Below are positions 6,565 to 12,601 of a stretch of DNA of 12,601 nt, one piece after another; the first letter of the stretch is position 1; each line of letters starts with the position of its first letter. The stretch covers positions 1-12,601 of the forward strand of contig CAJXGZ010000036.1 in the NCBI GenBank assembly GCA_913053795.1, in the 5' to 3' direction. This DNA comes from an uncultured Rhodospirillales bacterium. GTDB lineage: Bacteria > Pseudomonadota > Alphaproteobacteria > Rhodospirillales > 2-02-FULL-58-16. A model generated the notes under the pieces. That model was not told where the DNA came from. It did no database searches and worked only from the letters and a program-made list of their open reading frames with translations. The position numbers were made by a program, and so were the translations under genes.

Positions 6565-8289
6565 ATGCGGATGCGGACGCGCCTTTTTTTGGTCCTTTTA
6601 TCAGCGGTGACGCTCGCCCTTTGGACCGGGCCTTCTTTTTCGGCGCGCCCCGGCGGCTCTGTCCTGAAGCCCGGCAAGGAGACTCTCAAGGCCCCCGACC
6701 CTGTGGTGCGGCGCATTCAGCAGGCGCTGATCCAATTGAAGCATTATTACGGCCCGGCCAACGGCCGCTTTAGTCCCGAGCTTGAAAAAGCCATCCGCGC
6801 CTATCAGAAAAAGACGGGCCAAAGGGTGGACGGACGGGCCACCAAGGCGCTAGCCAACCGCCTTGAGACGGCAAGCAAGGTCCGGGCCTTGCTGCAACGG
6901 CTGAAGAAAGTACGCGGCCAAACCATTGACGCGGCGCGGCAAGCCTTGATGAGCCGCCCCGATACGCGCCGCCTTCTGGAGGGCGATAAAAGGGAAGCCG
7001 CCGCCGACCCGGCGCGCGACGCCGCGCCCTGTTTTCGCAATCCCACAGCGCGCTGCCTTCTGACCGAGGCGACCCAAAGCGCACGGGCGGTTTTCAAGCC
7101 GGAAATGCGCGACTGGGCGCTCGGCGAGGTCCTGGTGGCCCAGGCCAGGGCGGGCCTGAGCCAAGAGGCCATGGACACGGCGCGCCGCATCCAGGATCCG
7201 CGCCTGGTCATGGCCGCCCTTCGCGACATCGCCAAAAGCCAGGCCCGGGCGGGACGCGGCGCCGAGGCGCTGGCCGCCTCCGAGATCATCCCCGACCCCC
7301 TGCGCCGCCTGGAGGCCTTGGAGGCCATCGCCTCGATCCAGGCCCAAAAAAGCGAAACCGGCGATCTCCCGAAGATCCTCGGGCGCTACATGCAGGCTTT
7401 GGAAAAAGTGAGCGACAAGGGAAAAAAGGTCGCCTTCCTGGCGCGGCTGGCGGTGATCATCAGCCGCTCAGGCGACGGCGCGGCGGCGGCCTTGCGCTTG
7501 GCCGAGGCGGAACGTTTGGCGCGCGCGCTTTCCCCGGCCTCCCGGCGCGGCCCGGCCTTGCGCCATGTGGCCTCGGGATTGGCCGAAACGGGAAACCCCA
7601 AGCGGGCGCTGGCCCTGCTCAAGGAAGTGGAGGACAAGACCGACCATACGCCGGTCCTGGTGACCGCCGCCGCCGCCCAGGCGCGCGCCGGAAACGCCGA
7701 GGAGGCGCTGGCCACCGCCGCCGCCATCGACGCCAAGCGTTACCGCGCCGTGGTCCTGAGCCGGATCGCCATCGCCCAGGCCGTAGCCGGTGAATTCGCG
7801 GCGGCGCGCGAAACCGTGGACAAAGCCTATGGGGCCGCCGAGGAGATCAAGATGCCCTTCGCCAGCGACTACGCCCATAACCAAGTGGCCCTGGCGTTGC
7901 TTGAAATCGGACGCAAGGAAAAGGGAGACGCGCGTCTTGACTACGAGGAGGCGATCGCCAAGGCCAAGGGCGTCAAGGACGATAAACTGCGCGCTACGCT
8001 GCTTTGGACCATCGCCGCCGAACAACGGCGCGGCGGCTTCGCGGACGCGGCCAAGCTGACGGAAAAACAGGCCAAGGCGGCGACGGAAAAAATAAAAAGC
8101 GCCCTAAGCCGGGTGTGGATGTTCGGCGATATGGCCGTCCGCCGCCTGAAAGCGCGTGAAAAGGAGGCCGCCTGGACCGCCTTCAATCGCGCCCTGTCCC
8201 TGACCGAGAACATTAAAAACAACTGGAGCCGCGCCCGCGCGCTGGCGAAGACGGCGACGACCTTGATTGAATTGACGGAAAAGCTTTAA
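6565..8289 (+). CDS. Exported protein with peptidoglycan-binding-like domain and TPR-like repeats
   Basis: A 574-residue protein I cannot assign to a named gene. From the ATG at 6565 (AGGGA at 6555-6559) it starts with a basic stretch and hydrophobic core ([20 protein letters not shown]), a likely Sec signal peptide cleaved near residue 27. Residues about 43-100 resemble a peptidoglycan-binding-1 domain: two helices around [21 protein letters not shown], then GQRVDG. A Lys/Arg-rich link follows, then two cysteines (C156, C164) in CFRNPTARC. From about 183 to the end there are roughly ten degenerate helical-hairpin repeats of TPR-like type, with a core such as AQARAG--EEAL-TA. No enzyme motif is seen. 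It is probably a periplasmic scaffold or envelope protein; this is inference. The open frame reaching back to 6280 is a shadow of rnhA. The stop shares TTAA with the gene at 8286. Confidence 0.82.
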   Translation: MRMRTRLFLVLLSAVTLALWTGPSFSARPGGSVLKPGKETLKAPDPVVRRIQQALIQLKHYYGPANGRFSPELEKAIRAYQKKTGQRVDGRATKALANRLETASKVRALLQRLKKVRGQTIDAARQALMSRPDTRRLLEGDKREAAADPARDAAPCFRNPTARCLLTEATQSARAVFKPEMRDWALGEVLVAQARAGLSQEAMDTARRIQDPRLVMAALRDIAKSQARAGRGAEALAASEIIPDPLRRLEALEAIASIQAQKSETGDLPKILGRYMQALEKVSDKGKKVAFLARLAVIISRSGDGAAAALRLAEAERLARALSPASRRGPALRHVASGLAETGNPKRALALLKEVEDKTDHTPVLVTAAAAQARAGNAEEALATAAAIDAKRYRAVVLSRIAIAQAVAGEFAAARETVDKAYGAAEEIKMPFASDYAHNQVALALLEIGRKEKGDARLDYEEAIAKAKGVKDDKLRATLLWTIAAEQRRGGFADAAKLTEKQAKAATEKIKSALSRVWMFGDMAVRRLKAREKEAAWTAFNRALSLTENIKNNWSRARALAKTATTLIELTEKL

Positions 8290-8636
8290 CCCTCCCAGGC
8301 GTCCAGCCAGACGATGAAGGATTTCAGGTCGTCCTCACGGTCGAAGCGGATGCGGCAGGTGACCGGGCTGTCCTCCGGCTCGGCCTGATTGGGGCCGATC
8401 CGCCAGCCATTGTCGATGTTGCCCTTCAGCCATAAGAACATCTCGTAGAGGAAGGCCTCGTTGGAATGGGCCAGGTTCAGGTAATGGCCGCGCCGTTCCT
8501 CGACGCGCCGCTCTTCGCCCCGCCGGCGGTCGTCGAATTCCATCTCGGCGGCCGAGGCGATGATGCTGATCCGGCGGTCCTTGTCCCCCCGGCGCTCCGA
8601 AAGGGCGTAGACGCCCGCCATTTTCTCTGTTTTCAT
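8286..8636 (-). CDS. Arg/Glu-rich small hypothetical protein
   Basis: An unrecognised 116-residue protein. The ATG at 8636 has a strong AAGGGGG Shine-Dalgarno site eight bases upstream, and the frame has GC-rich codon use like its neighbours, so I take it as real. The N-terminal half holds charged clusters: ERRGDKDRR (14-22) and DRRRGEERRVEERRG (36-50), separated by a short Ile/Ala-rich stretch. The C-terminal half is mixed, with aromatic residues (FLYEMFLWLKGNIDNGW, about 62-78) and a segment ending [10 protein letters not shown]. There is one cysteine, no signal peptide and no membrane segment. The Arg clusters could contact nucleic acid or another charged surface, or be linker-like; nothing in the sequence decides this. 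It is convergent with the exported TPR-like gene and divergent from xseB. Confidence 0.75.
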   Translation of the reverse strand: MKTEKMAGVYALSERRGDKDRRISIIASAAEMEFDDRRRGEERRVEERRGHYLNLAHSNEAFLYEMFLWLKGNIDNGWRIGPNQAEPEDSPVTCRIRFDREDDLKSFIVWLDAWEG

Positions 8637-8918
8637 TTTGGCGACCCCCTTGTTGTCGATCCTCCCGCGGCGGCCTAATGTCGTTACCTTAAAGATACAT
8701 CAATAGCCATAACGCATATCCTTTGGTTCTGTCCATTTAGTATTTTGTATATTTTAGGGGCGCCATGGGCTTGTATCTTGCTTAGGGTCCAGACTCATTC
8801 AAATGACGCCCTATGGCGGAGGATGCGGGCGGGCTGGGAGATGAAGGAATTCGGCTTCTGTCCTTGCCCTTATTGACGCAAGACTCTACAAAGATTTTCT
8901 TCTTGAGGGAGACGCCGC
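8637..8918. other. Divergent intergenic region before xseB
   Basis: These 282 bases hold no gene of normal length. The middle part (about 8680-8760) is clearly more AT-rich than its surroundings and is the likely site of divergent promoters, although I find only weak matches. One is TTGGTT (8723-8728) with TATATT (8748-8753) at 19 bases. It also contains the imperfect inverted repeat at 8761-8818 and two possible mini-ORFs: 8765-8785 (AGGGG four bases upstream, six codons) and 8823-8876 (seventeen codons, ending FGFCPCPY). None has independent support. Confidence 0.5.
8761..8818 (+). repeat. Imperfect inverted repeat in the xseB leader
   Basis: CGCCATGGGC (8761-8770) can pair with GCCCTATGGCG (8808-8818) to give ten base pairs with one bulged T (8812) and a 37-base loop. 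The loop contains a small stem, TCAT (8795-8798) with ATGA (8803-8806). There is no following T-run, so it is not a rho-independent terminator. It may be an RNA structure or a coincidence in GC-rich DNA. Confidence 0.5.
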
Positions 8919-9170
8919 ATGGCTGAAGAATCCATTCCGCCGGATGTCGCGAAGCTGAGCTTCGAAGAAGCCCTGGCCGAGCTTGAGGACATCGTGCGCC
9001 GGCTCGAGGACGGGTCGGGCAAGCTGGACGAGGGCATCAAGGCTTACGAACGCGGCGCCTTGCTCAAGCGTCACTGCGAGGGAAAGCTTAAAGAAGCCCA
9101 GGCCCGCGTCGACAAGGTTGTCCTCGGCTCCGGCGGCGCCCAGAAAGTCGAACCGGCCGACATCCAATGA
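8919..9170 (+). CDS. xseB: Exodeoxyribonuclease VII small subunit
   Basis: XseB is the small, multi-copy subunit of exonuclease VII, which degrades single-stranded DNA to short oligonucleotides with the large subunit XseA. The 83-residue length fits the family (80 in E. coli). The core LSFEEALAELEDIVRRLEDG (13-32), then KLDEGIKAYERGALLKRHCE and a basic helix, is diagnostic and predicted all-helical. The ATG at 8919 has GAGGGAG (8905-8911) seven bases upstream. The stop overlaps the ispA start as ATGA, so the two are translationally coupled. The xseB-ispA-dxs order is common in proteobacteria. xseA is not in the window. Confidence 0.95.
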   Translation: MAEESIPPDVAKLSFEEALAELEDIVRRLEDGSGKLDEGIKAYERGALLKRHCEGKLKEAQARVDKVVLGSGGAQKVEPADIQ

Positions 9171-10075
9171 GCGGCGATTCCCCAATGGGCGGGAATTTCA
9201 AAGACGTCCTGATGGCCAACGCCGAGGCGGTGGAGGAGGTCCTCGACCAGTTGATGCCGGTGGACGGCAGCCCCGAGGGCCGGGTCACCGAAGCCATGCG
9301 CTACGCCGCCCTGGCCGGGGGAAAACGCATCCGCCCGTTCATGGTGACGGCTTCCGCCAGCTTGTTCGGCGTCGGCAAAATCTGCGCCCTGAGGACGGCG
9401 GCGGCGGTGGAGATGGCGCACAGCTATTCCCTGGTCCACGACGACCTTCCGGCCATGGACGATGACGACCTCAGGCGCGGCAAGCCCACCTGCCACATCC
9501 ACTATGACGAAGCCACCGCCATTCTTGCCGGCGACGCCCTTCTCACCAAGGCGTTCCAGGTATTGGGCGAGGAGGAGACCCATTCGGACCCGGCGGTGCG
9601 CGCCGAGCTGGTGGTGGAAATGGCCAAGGCCATCGGCGACGAAGGCATGGTCGGCGGGCAGATGTTCGACCTGATGGCCCAGGACCGCACCCTGAACATG
9701 CCGGAGATCACCCATCTGCAACGGCTGAAAACGGGAAAGCTGATCGGCTTTTCCTGCGAGGCCGGAGCTATACTCGGCAAGGCGCCGGAAAAAGCCCGCA
9801 ACGCCCTTATCGCCTACGCCCATGACCTGGGGCTGGCCTTTCAGATCGTCGACGATCTGCTGGACGTGGAGGGCGACGAAAAGGAAATGGGAAAGAAGGT
9901 GGGAAAAGACTTGAGCGCCGGAAAAGAGACCTTCGTTTCCCTGATGGGAGCCGACCGCGCCCGCGCCCAGGCCGACATGCTGGCAGGTCAGGCGTCAAAT
10001 CATCTTGATTTATTCGCTGAAAAAGCCGATTCTCTTAAATATCTTGCTGAATTTGTTATAAAAAGACGAACATGA
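9167..10075 (+). CDS. ispA: Polyprenyl diphosphate synthase, probably farnesyl diphosphate synthase
   Basis: A 302-residue all-helical trans-prenyltransferase that condenses isopentenyl diphosphate with dimethylallyl/geranyl diphosphate. The first aspartate-rich motif is DDLPAMD (92-98), followed by [12 protein letters not shown]. The second is DDLLD (229-233), and GGKRIRP (51-57) binds substrate. The first motif carries the two-residue insertion of bacterial type II farnesyl diphosphate synthases. An aromatic residue (Y87) lies five before the first Asp, which favours a C15 product, although a C20 product cannot be excluded. The ATG at 9167 overlaps the xseB stop; an in-frame ATG at 9185 is a possible alternative. 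The last 75 bases are distinctly AT-rich and contain a candidate promoter for dxs. The product supplies ubiquinone, undecaprenyl and possibly hopanoid or carotenoid synthesis. Confidence 0.94.
   Translation: MSGDSPMGGNFKDVLMANAEAVEEVLDQLMPVDGSPEGRVTEAMRYAALAGGKRIRPFMVTASASLFGVGKICALRTAAAVEMAHSYSLVHDDLPAMDDDDLRRGKPTCHIHYDEATAILAGDALLTKAFQVLGEEETHSDPAVRAELVVEMAKAIGDEGMVGGQMFDLMAQDRTLNMPEITHLQRLKTGKLIGFSCEAGAILGKAPEKARNALIAYAHDLGLAFQIVDDLLDVEGDEKEMGKKVGKDLSAGKETFVSLMGADRARAQADMLAGQASNHLDLFAEKADSLKYLAEFVIKRRT
10034..10062 (+). promoter_or_regulatory. Extended -10 promoter candidate for dxs inside the end of ispA
   Basis: TATAAA (10057-10062; 5 of 6 to TATAAT) is preceded by TG one base upstream (10054-10055), an extended -10 arrangement. 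A weak -35, CTTAAA (10034-10039; 3 of 6), lies 17 bases upstream. The predicted start is near 10069, about 95 bases before the dxs GTG. It lies in an AT-rich stretch that contrasts with the rest of ispA. Confidence 0.4.
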
Positions 10076-10163
10076 TGCGTTGATTCGATGTTTTTCAAGC
10101 GCATGGGGGTTCACTTGGACTGAGGAATCCTGGGAACTGGGAACATTGAGGGGCTTGAATACA

Positions 10164-12095
10164 GTGACGGAAACACATGAAACGCCGCTTTTGGATACGG
10201 TTAAATTTCCCCAAGACATCCGGGAGTTTTCCACTGAACAGCTGACGCGGCTGGCGGGCGAAATCCGCCAGGAAACCATCCGCTTTGTTTCCATCTCCGG
10301 CGGCCATCTTGGGGCCAGCCTCGGCGTTGTCGAGCTGACCGTCGCCCTCCACTATGTGTTCAATACGCCCGAAGACCGGCTGATCTGGGACGTCGGCCAC
10401 CAATCCTATCCCCACAAAATCCTCACCGGCCGCAAGGACAGCATGCATACGCTGCGCCAGGGCGGCGGCATCTCGGGATTCACCAAGCGCTCGGAAAGCG
10501 AATACGACCCCTTCGGCGCCGGCCACAGCTCCACCTCCATTTCGGCGGGGCTGGGCATGTCCGTGGGCCGCAACTTGTTGAAAAACGACAATCACGTCAT
10601 CGCCGTCATCGGCGACGGCTCGATGAGCGCCGGCATGGCCTACGAGGCCATGAACAACGCCGGGGCCATGGACGAGCGGCTGATCGTCATCCTTAACGAC
10701 AACGACATGTCCATCGCGCCGCCGGTGGGCGCCATGAGCGCCTATTTGTCGCGGATCATCTCGTCCGGGGCGTTCCGCTCGGTGCGCCACTTCGCCAAGG
10801 TGCTCTCCAAGAAATTCCCGCGCCCCCTGGAAGAGGCGGCGGCCAAGGCCGATGAATACGCCCGCGGCATGATGACCGGCGGCACCCTGTTCGAGGAATT
10901 GGGCTTTTATTACGTCGGCCCCGTCGACGGCCATAACCTGGAGCACCTGTTGCCGGTCTTGATAAACCTGCGCGACGATACGGATCCGGGTCCGGTGCTG
11001 CTGCACGTGGTGACCCAAAAGGGCCGCGGCTACACCCCCGCGGAGGAGGCTCCCGACAAGTACCACGGCGTCGGCAAGTTCAATCTGGTGACCGGCGAAT
11101 TGCACAAGTCGGAAGCCAAGGCGCCGTCCTACACCAAGGTCTTCTCCGACGCCCTCGTCAAGGAGGCTGAAACAGACGACAAGATTCTCGCCATCACCGC
11201 CGCCATGCCGGCGGGCACCGGGCTTGACCAGTTCGCCGAACGGTTCCCCGAGCGCTTTTTCGATGTGGGAATCGCCGAACAGCACGCCGTAACCTTCGCC
11301 GCCGGGTTGGCCGTCGAGGGTTTCAAGCCCTTCGTCGCCCTCTACTCCTCTTTCCTGCAAAGGGGCTATGACCAATTGGTGCACGACGTGATGCTGCAGA
11401 ACCTGCCGGTGCGCTTCGCCATCGACCGCGCCGGTCTGGTCGGCGCCGACGGCGCCACCCACGCAGGAAACTACGACATCGCCAACCTGTGCTGCCTGCC
11501 TGGCATGGTGGTCATGGCCGCCGCCGACGAGGCGGAGCTTAAGAACATGGTGGCCACGGCGGCCGCTTACGACGCCGGTCCCATCGCCTTTCGCTACCCC
11601 CGCGGCAACGGCCTCGGCGTCGAGATGCCCGAACAAGCTGAAGTCCTCAAGATCGGCAAGGGGCGCATCGTTCGCGAGGGATCGACCGTCGCCATCCTCA
11701 GCCTCGGCACGCGGCTTGAGGAATCCCTGAAGGCGGCCGACGAATTGACGGCCAAGGGCTACTCCGCCACCGTCGCCGACGCCCGTTTCGCCAAGCCCTT
11801 CGATGTCGATCTTGTGCGCCGGTTGGTGGAGAGCCATGAACTTTTGATCACCATCGAGGAAGGATCATGCGGTGGATTCGGCGCCAATGTGATGCAGTAC
11901 TTGGCGACGGAAGGTCTGCTGGACAACGGCGTCAAGGCGCGGTCCATGACTCTTCCCGATCGCCTGATTCGCCACGACGACGCTTTCAAGCAGTACGACG
12001 CCGCCGGCCTCAACGCCAGCCACATCGTCGACACCGCCTTGAACGCACTGAACAGAGAGGTCGTGGCCGCCAAGCCATCTCCGGTTAGGGCTTAA
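10164..12095 (+). CDS. dxs: 1-deoxy-D-xylulose-5-phosphate synthase
   Basis: Dxs condenses pyruvate and glyceraldehyde 3-phosphate with thiamine diphosphate to make DXP, the entry step of the MEP isoprenoid pathway (DXP also feeds thiamine and pyridoxal synthesis). The protein is 643 residues from the GTG at 10164. Key features are the catalytic His (H48 in [10 protein letters not shown]), [16 protein letters not shown], the thiamine-diphosphate GDG motif (150-152) within [10 protein letters not shown], and the catalytic Glu (E372) in [31 protein letters not shown] follows in the pyrimidine-binding domain, then a transketolase C-terminal domain. The GTG has GAGGGG (10148-10153) ten bases upstream. 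The frame is open to a TTG at 10080, but that extension has no Dxs character. Eighty-eight bases separate it from ispA, and seven from ilvE. Confidence 0.96.
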   Translation: MTETHETPLLDTVKFPQDIREFSTEQLTRLAGEIRQETIRFVSISGGHLGASLGVVELTVALHYVFNTPEDRLIWDVGHQSYPHKILTGRKDSMHTLRQGGGISGFTKRSESEYDPFGAGHSSTSISAGLGMSVGRNLLKNDNHVIAVIGDGSMSAGMAYEAMNNAGAMDERLIVILNDNDMSIAPPVGAMSAYLSRIISSGAFRSVRHFAKVLSKKFPRPLEEAAAKADEYARGMMTGGTLFEELGFYYVGPVDGHNLEHLLPVLINLRDDTDPGPVLLHVVTQKGRGYTPAEEAPDKYHGVGKFNLVTGELHKSEAKAPSYTKVFSDALVKEAETDDKILAITAAMPAGTGLDQFAERFPERFFDVGIAEQHAVTFAAGLAVEGFKPFVALYSSFLQRGYDQLVHDVMLQNLPVRFAIDRAGLVGADGATHAGNYDIANLCCLPGMVVMAAADEAELKNMVATAAAYDAGPIAFRYPRGNGLGVEMPEQAEVLKIGKGRIVREGSTVAILSLGTRLEESLKAADELTAKGYSATVADARFAKPFDVDLVRRLVESHELLITIEEGSCGGFGANVMQYLATEGLLDNGVKARSMTLPDRLIRHDDAFKQYDAAGLNASHIVDTALNALNREVVAAKPSPVRA

Positions 12096-12102
12096 ATCGG
12101 CT

Positions 12103-12601
12103 ATGGCTTCCTTTGACGACCGCGACGGGCTTATCTGGTACGATGGCGAGATGGTTCCTTGGCGCGAAGCCAAGCTTCACGTGCTTACCCACGCCCTGCA
12201 CTACGCCTCCGCCGTCTTCGAGGGCGAACGCTCCTACGGCGGCGAAATCTTTAAGCTGACCGAGCATTCCGAGCGGCTGGCGAATTCAGCGAAGATTCTG
12301 GGTTTCGATCTTCCCTACAGCGTCGCCGAAATCGACGAGGCCAACCGCCAAGTTTGCCAGGCCAATTCCATCACCGACGGCTACGTGCGCCCGATGGCGT
12401 GGCGCGGCTCGGAGATGATGGGGGTGTCGGCCCAGGAATCCAAAATACATGTGGCCATCGCAACCTGGCCGTGGCCGTCCTATTTCCCGCCCGAGGCGCG
12501 TATGAAGGGAATCCGCCTGAAGACCGCGTCCTGGCGCCGTCCGGCGCCCGAAACCGCGCCTGTTTTCTCCAAGGCGGCGGGCGTTTACATGATATGCACC
12601 A
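12103..12601 (+). CDS. ilvE: Branched-chain amino-acid aminotransferase, 3' end outside the window
   Basis: The first 166 residues of a class IV PLP aminotransferase, which interconverts Leu, Ile and Val with their 2-oxo acids using glutamate/2-oxoglutarate. Typical features are IWYDGEMVPW (11-20), THALHYASAVFEGERSY (29-45), LTEHSERL (52-59) and GYVRPMAWRG (93-102). The catalytic PLP lysine is K157 in PVFSKAAGVYM, aligned with the AAKAGGNY lysine of E. coli IlvE. The ATG at 12103 lies seven bases after the dxs stop; the nearest Shine-Dalgarno-like bases are AGGG (12087-12090), rather far. A related class IV enzyme (D-amino-acid aminotransferase or aminodeoxychorismate lyase) is less likely. 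It is probably the last visible gene of the xseB-ispA-dxs unit. Confidence 0.92.
   Translation, partial: MASFDDRDGLIWYDGEMVPWREAKLHVLTHALHYASAVFEGERSYGGEIFKLTEHSERLANSAKILGFDLPYSVAEIDEANRQVCQANSITDGYVRPMAWRGSEMMGVSAQESKIHVAIATWPWPSYFPPEARMKGIRLKTASWRRPAPETAPVFSKAAGVYMICT

Noticed and set aside
8873..8898. TTGACG (8873-8878) as the -35 of an xseB promoter
   Set aside because: No -10 match lies at 16-18 bases, and any such start would fall in the ribosome-binding site.
10080..10163. Upstream TTG start for dxs, adding 28 residues
   Set aside because: The extension has no resemblance to Dxs N-termini and no ribosome-binding site. GAGGGG before the GTG at 10164 fits better.
10095..11837. 580-residue open frame on the minus strand opposite dxs
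   Set aside because: It is a GC-rich shadow of dxs: low-complexity Gly/Val/His/Asp-rich composition and no family motif. dxs itself is unmistakable.

Overview
The window is a GC-rich, densely packed chromosomal segment whose gene content and order point to an alphaproteobacterium, probably a Rhodospirillales-like lineage. The basis is the thrC / M16 processing-peptidase pair, the xseB-ispA-dxs block, a YqgE protein and several GTG starts. The taxonomic placement is inference from gene order and protein style, not from a marker-gene comparison. I see no rRNA, tRNA, IS element, prophage, CRISPR array or plasmid origin.

Layout. (1) 1-369: a small Pro/Ala-rich protein of unknown function, possibly cut by the left edge, closed by a strong rho-independent terminator. 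(2) 370-3110: threonine synthase (thrC) translationally coupled by a GTGA overlap to an M16 zinc peptidase of the mitochondrial-processing-peptidase type. The peptidase ends inside four copies of a 7-bp tandem repeat. (3) 3126-3704, minus: YqgE/AlgH-family protein, divergent from (4) 3871-6036: a full-length DsbD/ScsB-type transmembrane thiol-disulfide reductase with signal peptide and three cysteine pairs. (5) 6033-6497, minus: ribonuclease HI (rnhA), tail-to-tail with the reductase and divergent from (6) 6565-8289: an exported protein with a peptidoglycan-binding-like domain and TPR-like helical repeats. (7) 8286-8636, minus: an Arg/Glu-rich 116-residue orphan. (8) 8637-8918: a gene-free leader region with an imperfect hairpin and two possible mini-ORFs. 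(9) 8919-12601: xseB-ispA-dxs-ilvE, all co-directional; ilvE runs off the right edge.

Functional picture. Most of the window is housekeeping: amino-acid synthesis (thrC, ilvE), isoprenoid synthesis by the MEP pathway (dxs makes DXP; ispA condenses the resulting C5 units to farnesyl diphosphate), DNA maintenance (xseB, rnhA), periplasmic redox control (DsbD/ScsB type) and protein processing (M16). The uncharacterised material is the exported TPR/peptidoglycan-binding-like protein, the Arg/Glu-rich orphan beside it, and the first small protein. I found no convincing novel multi-gene system. The points worth a second look are small-scale: the CTGATAG repeat that supplies a stop codon, two convergent gene pairs that each share the same TTAA tetranucleotide, a probably leaderless rnhA with a G8 tract in its promoter spacer, an extended -10 promoter inside the end of ispA, and the structured xseB leader.
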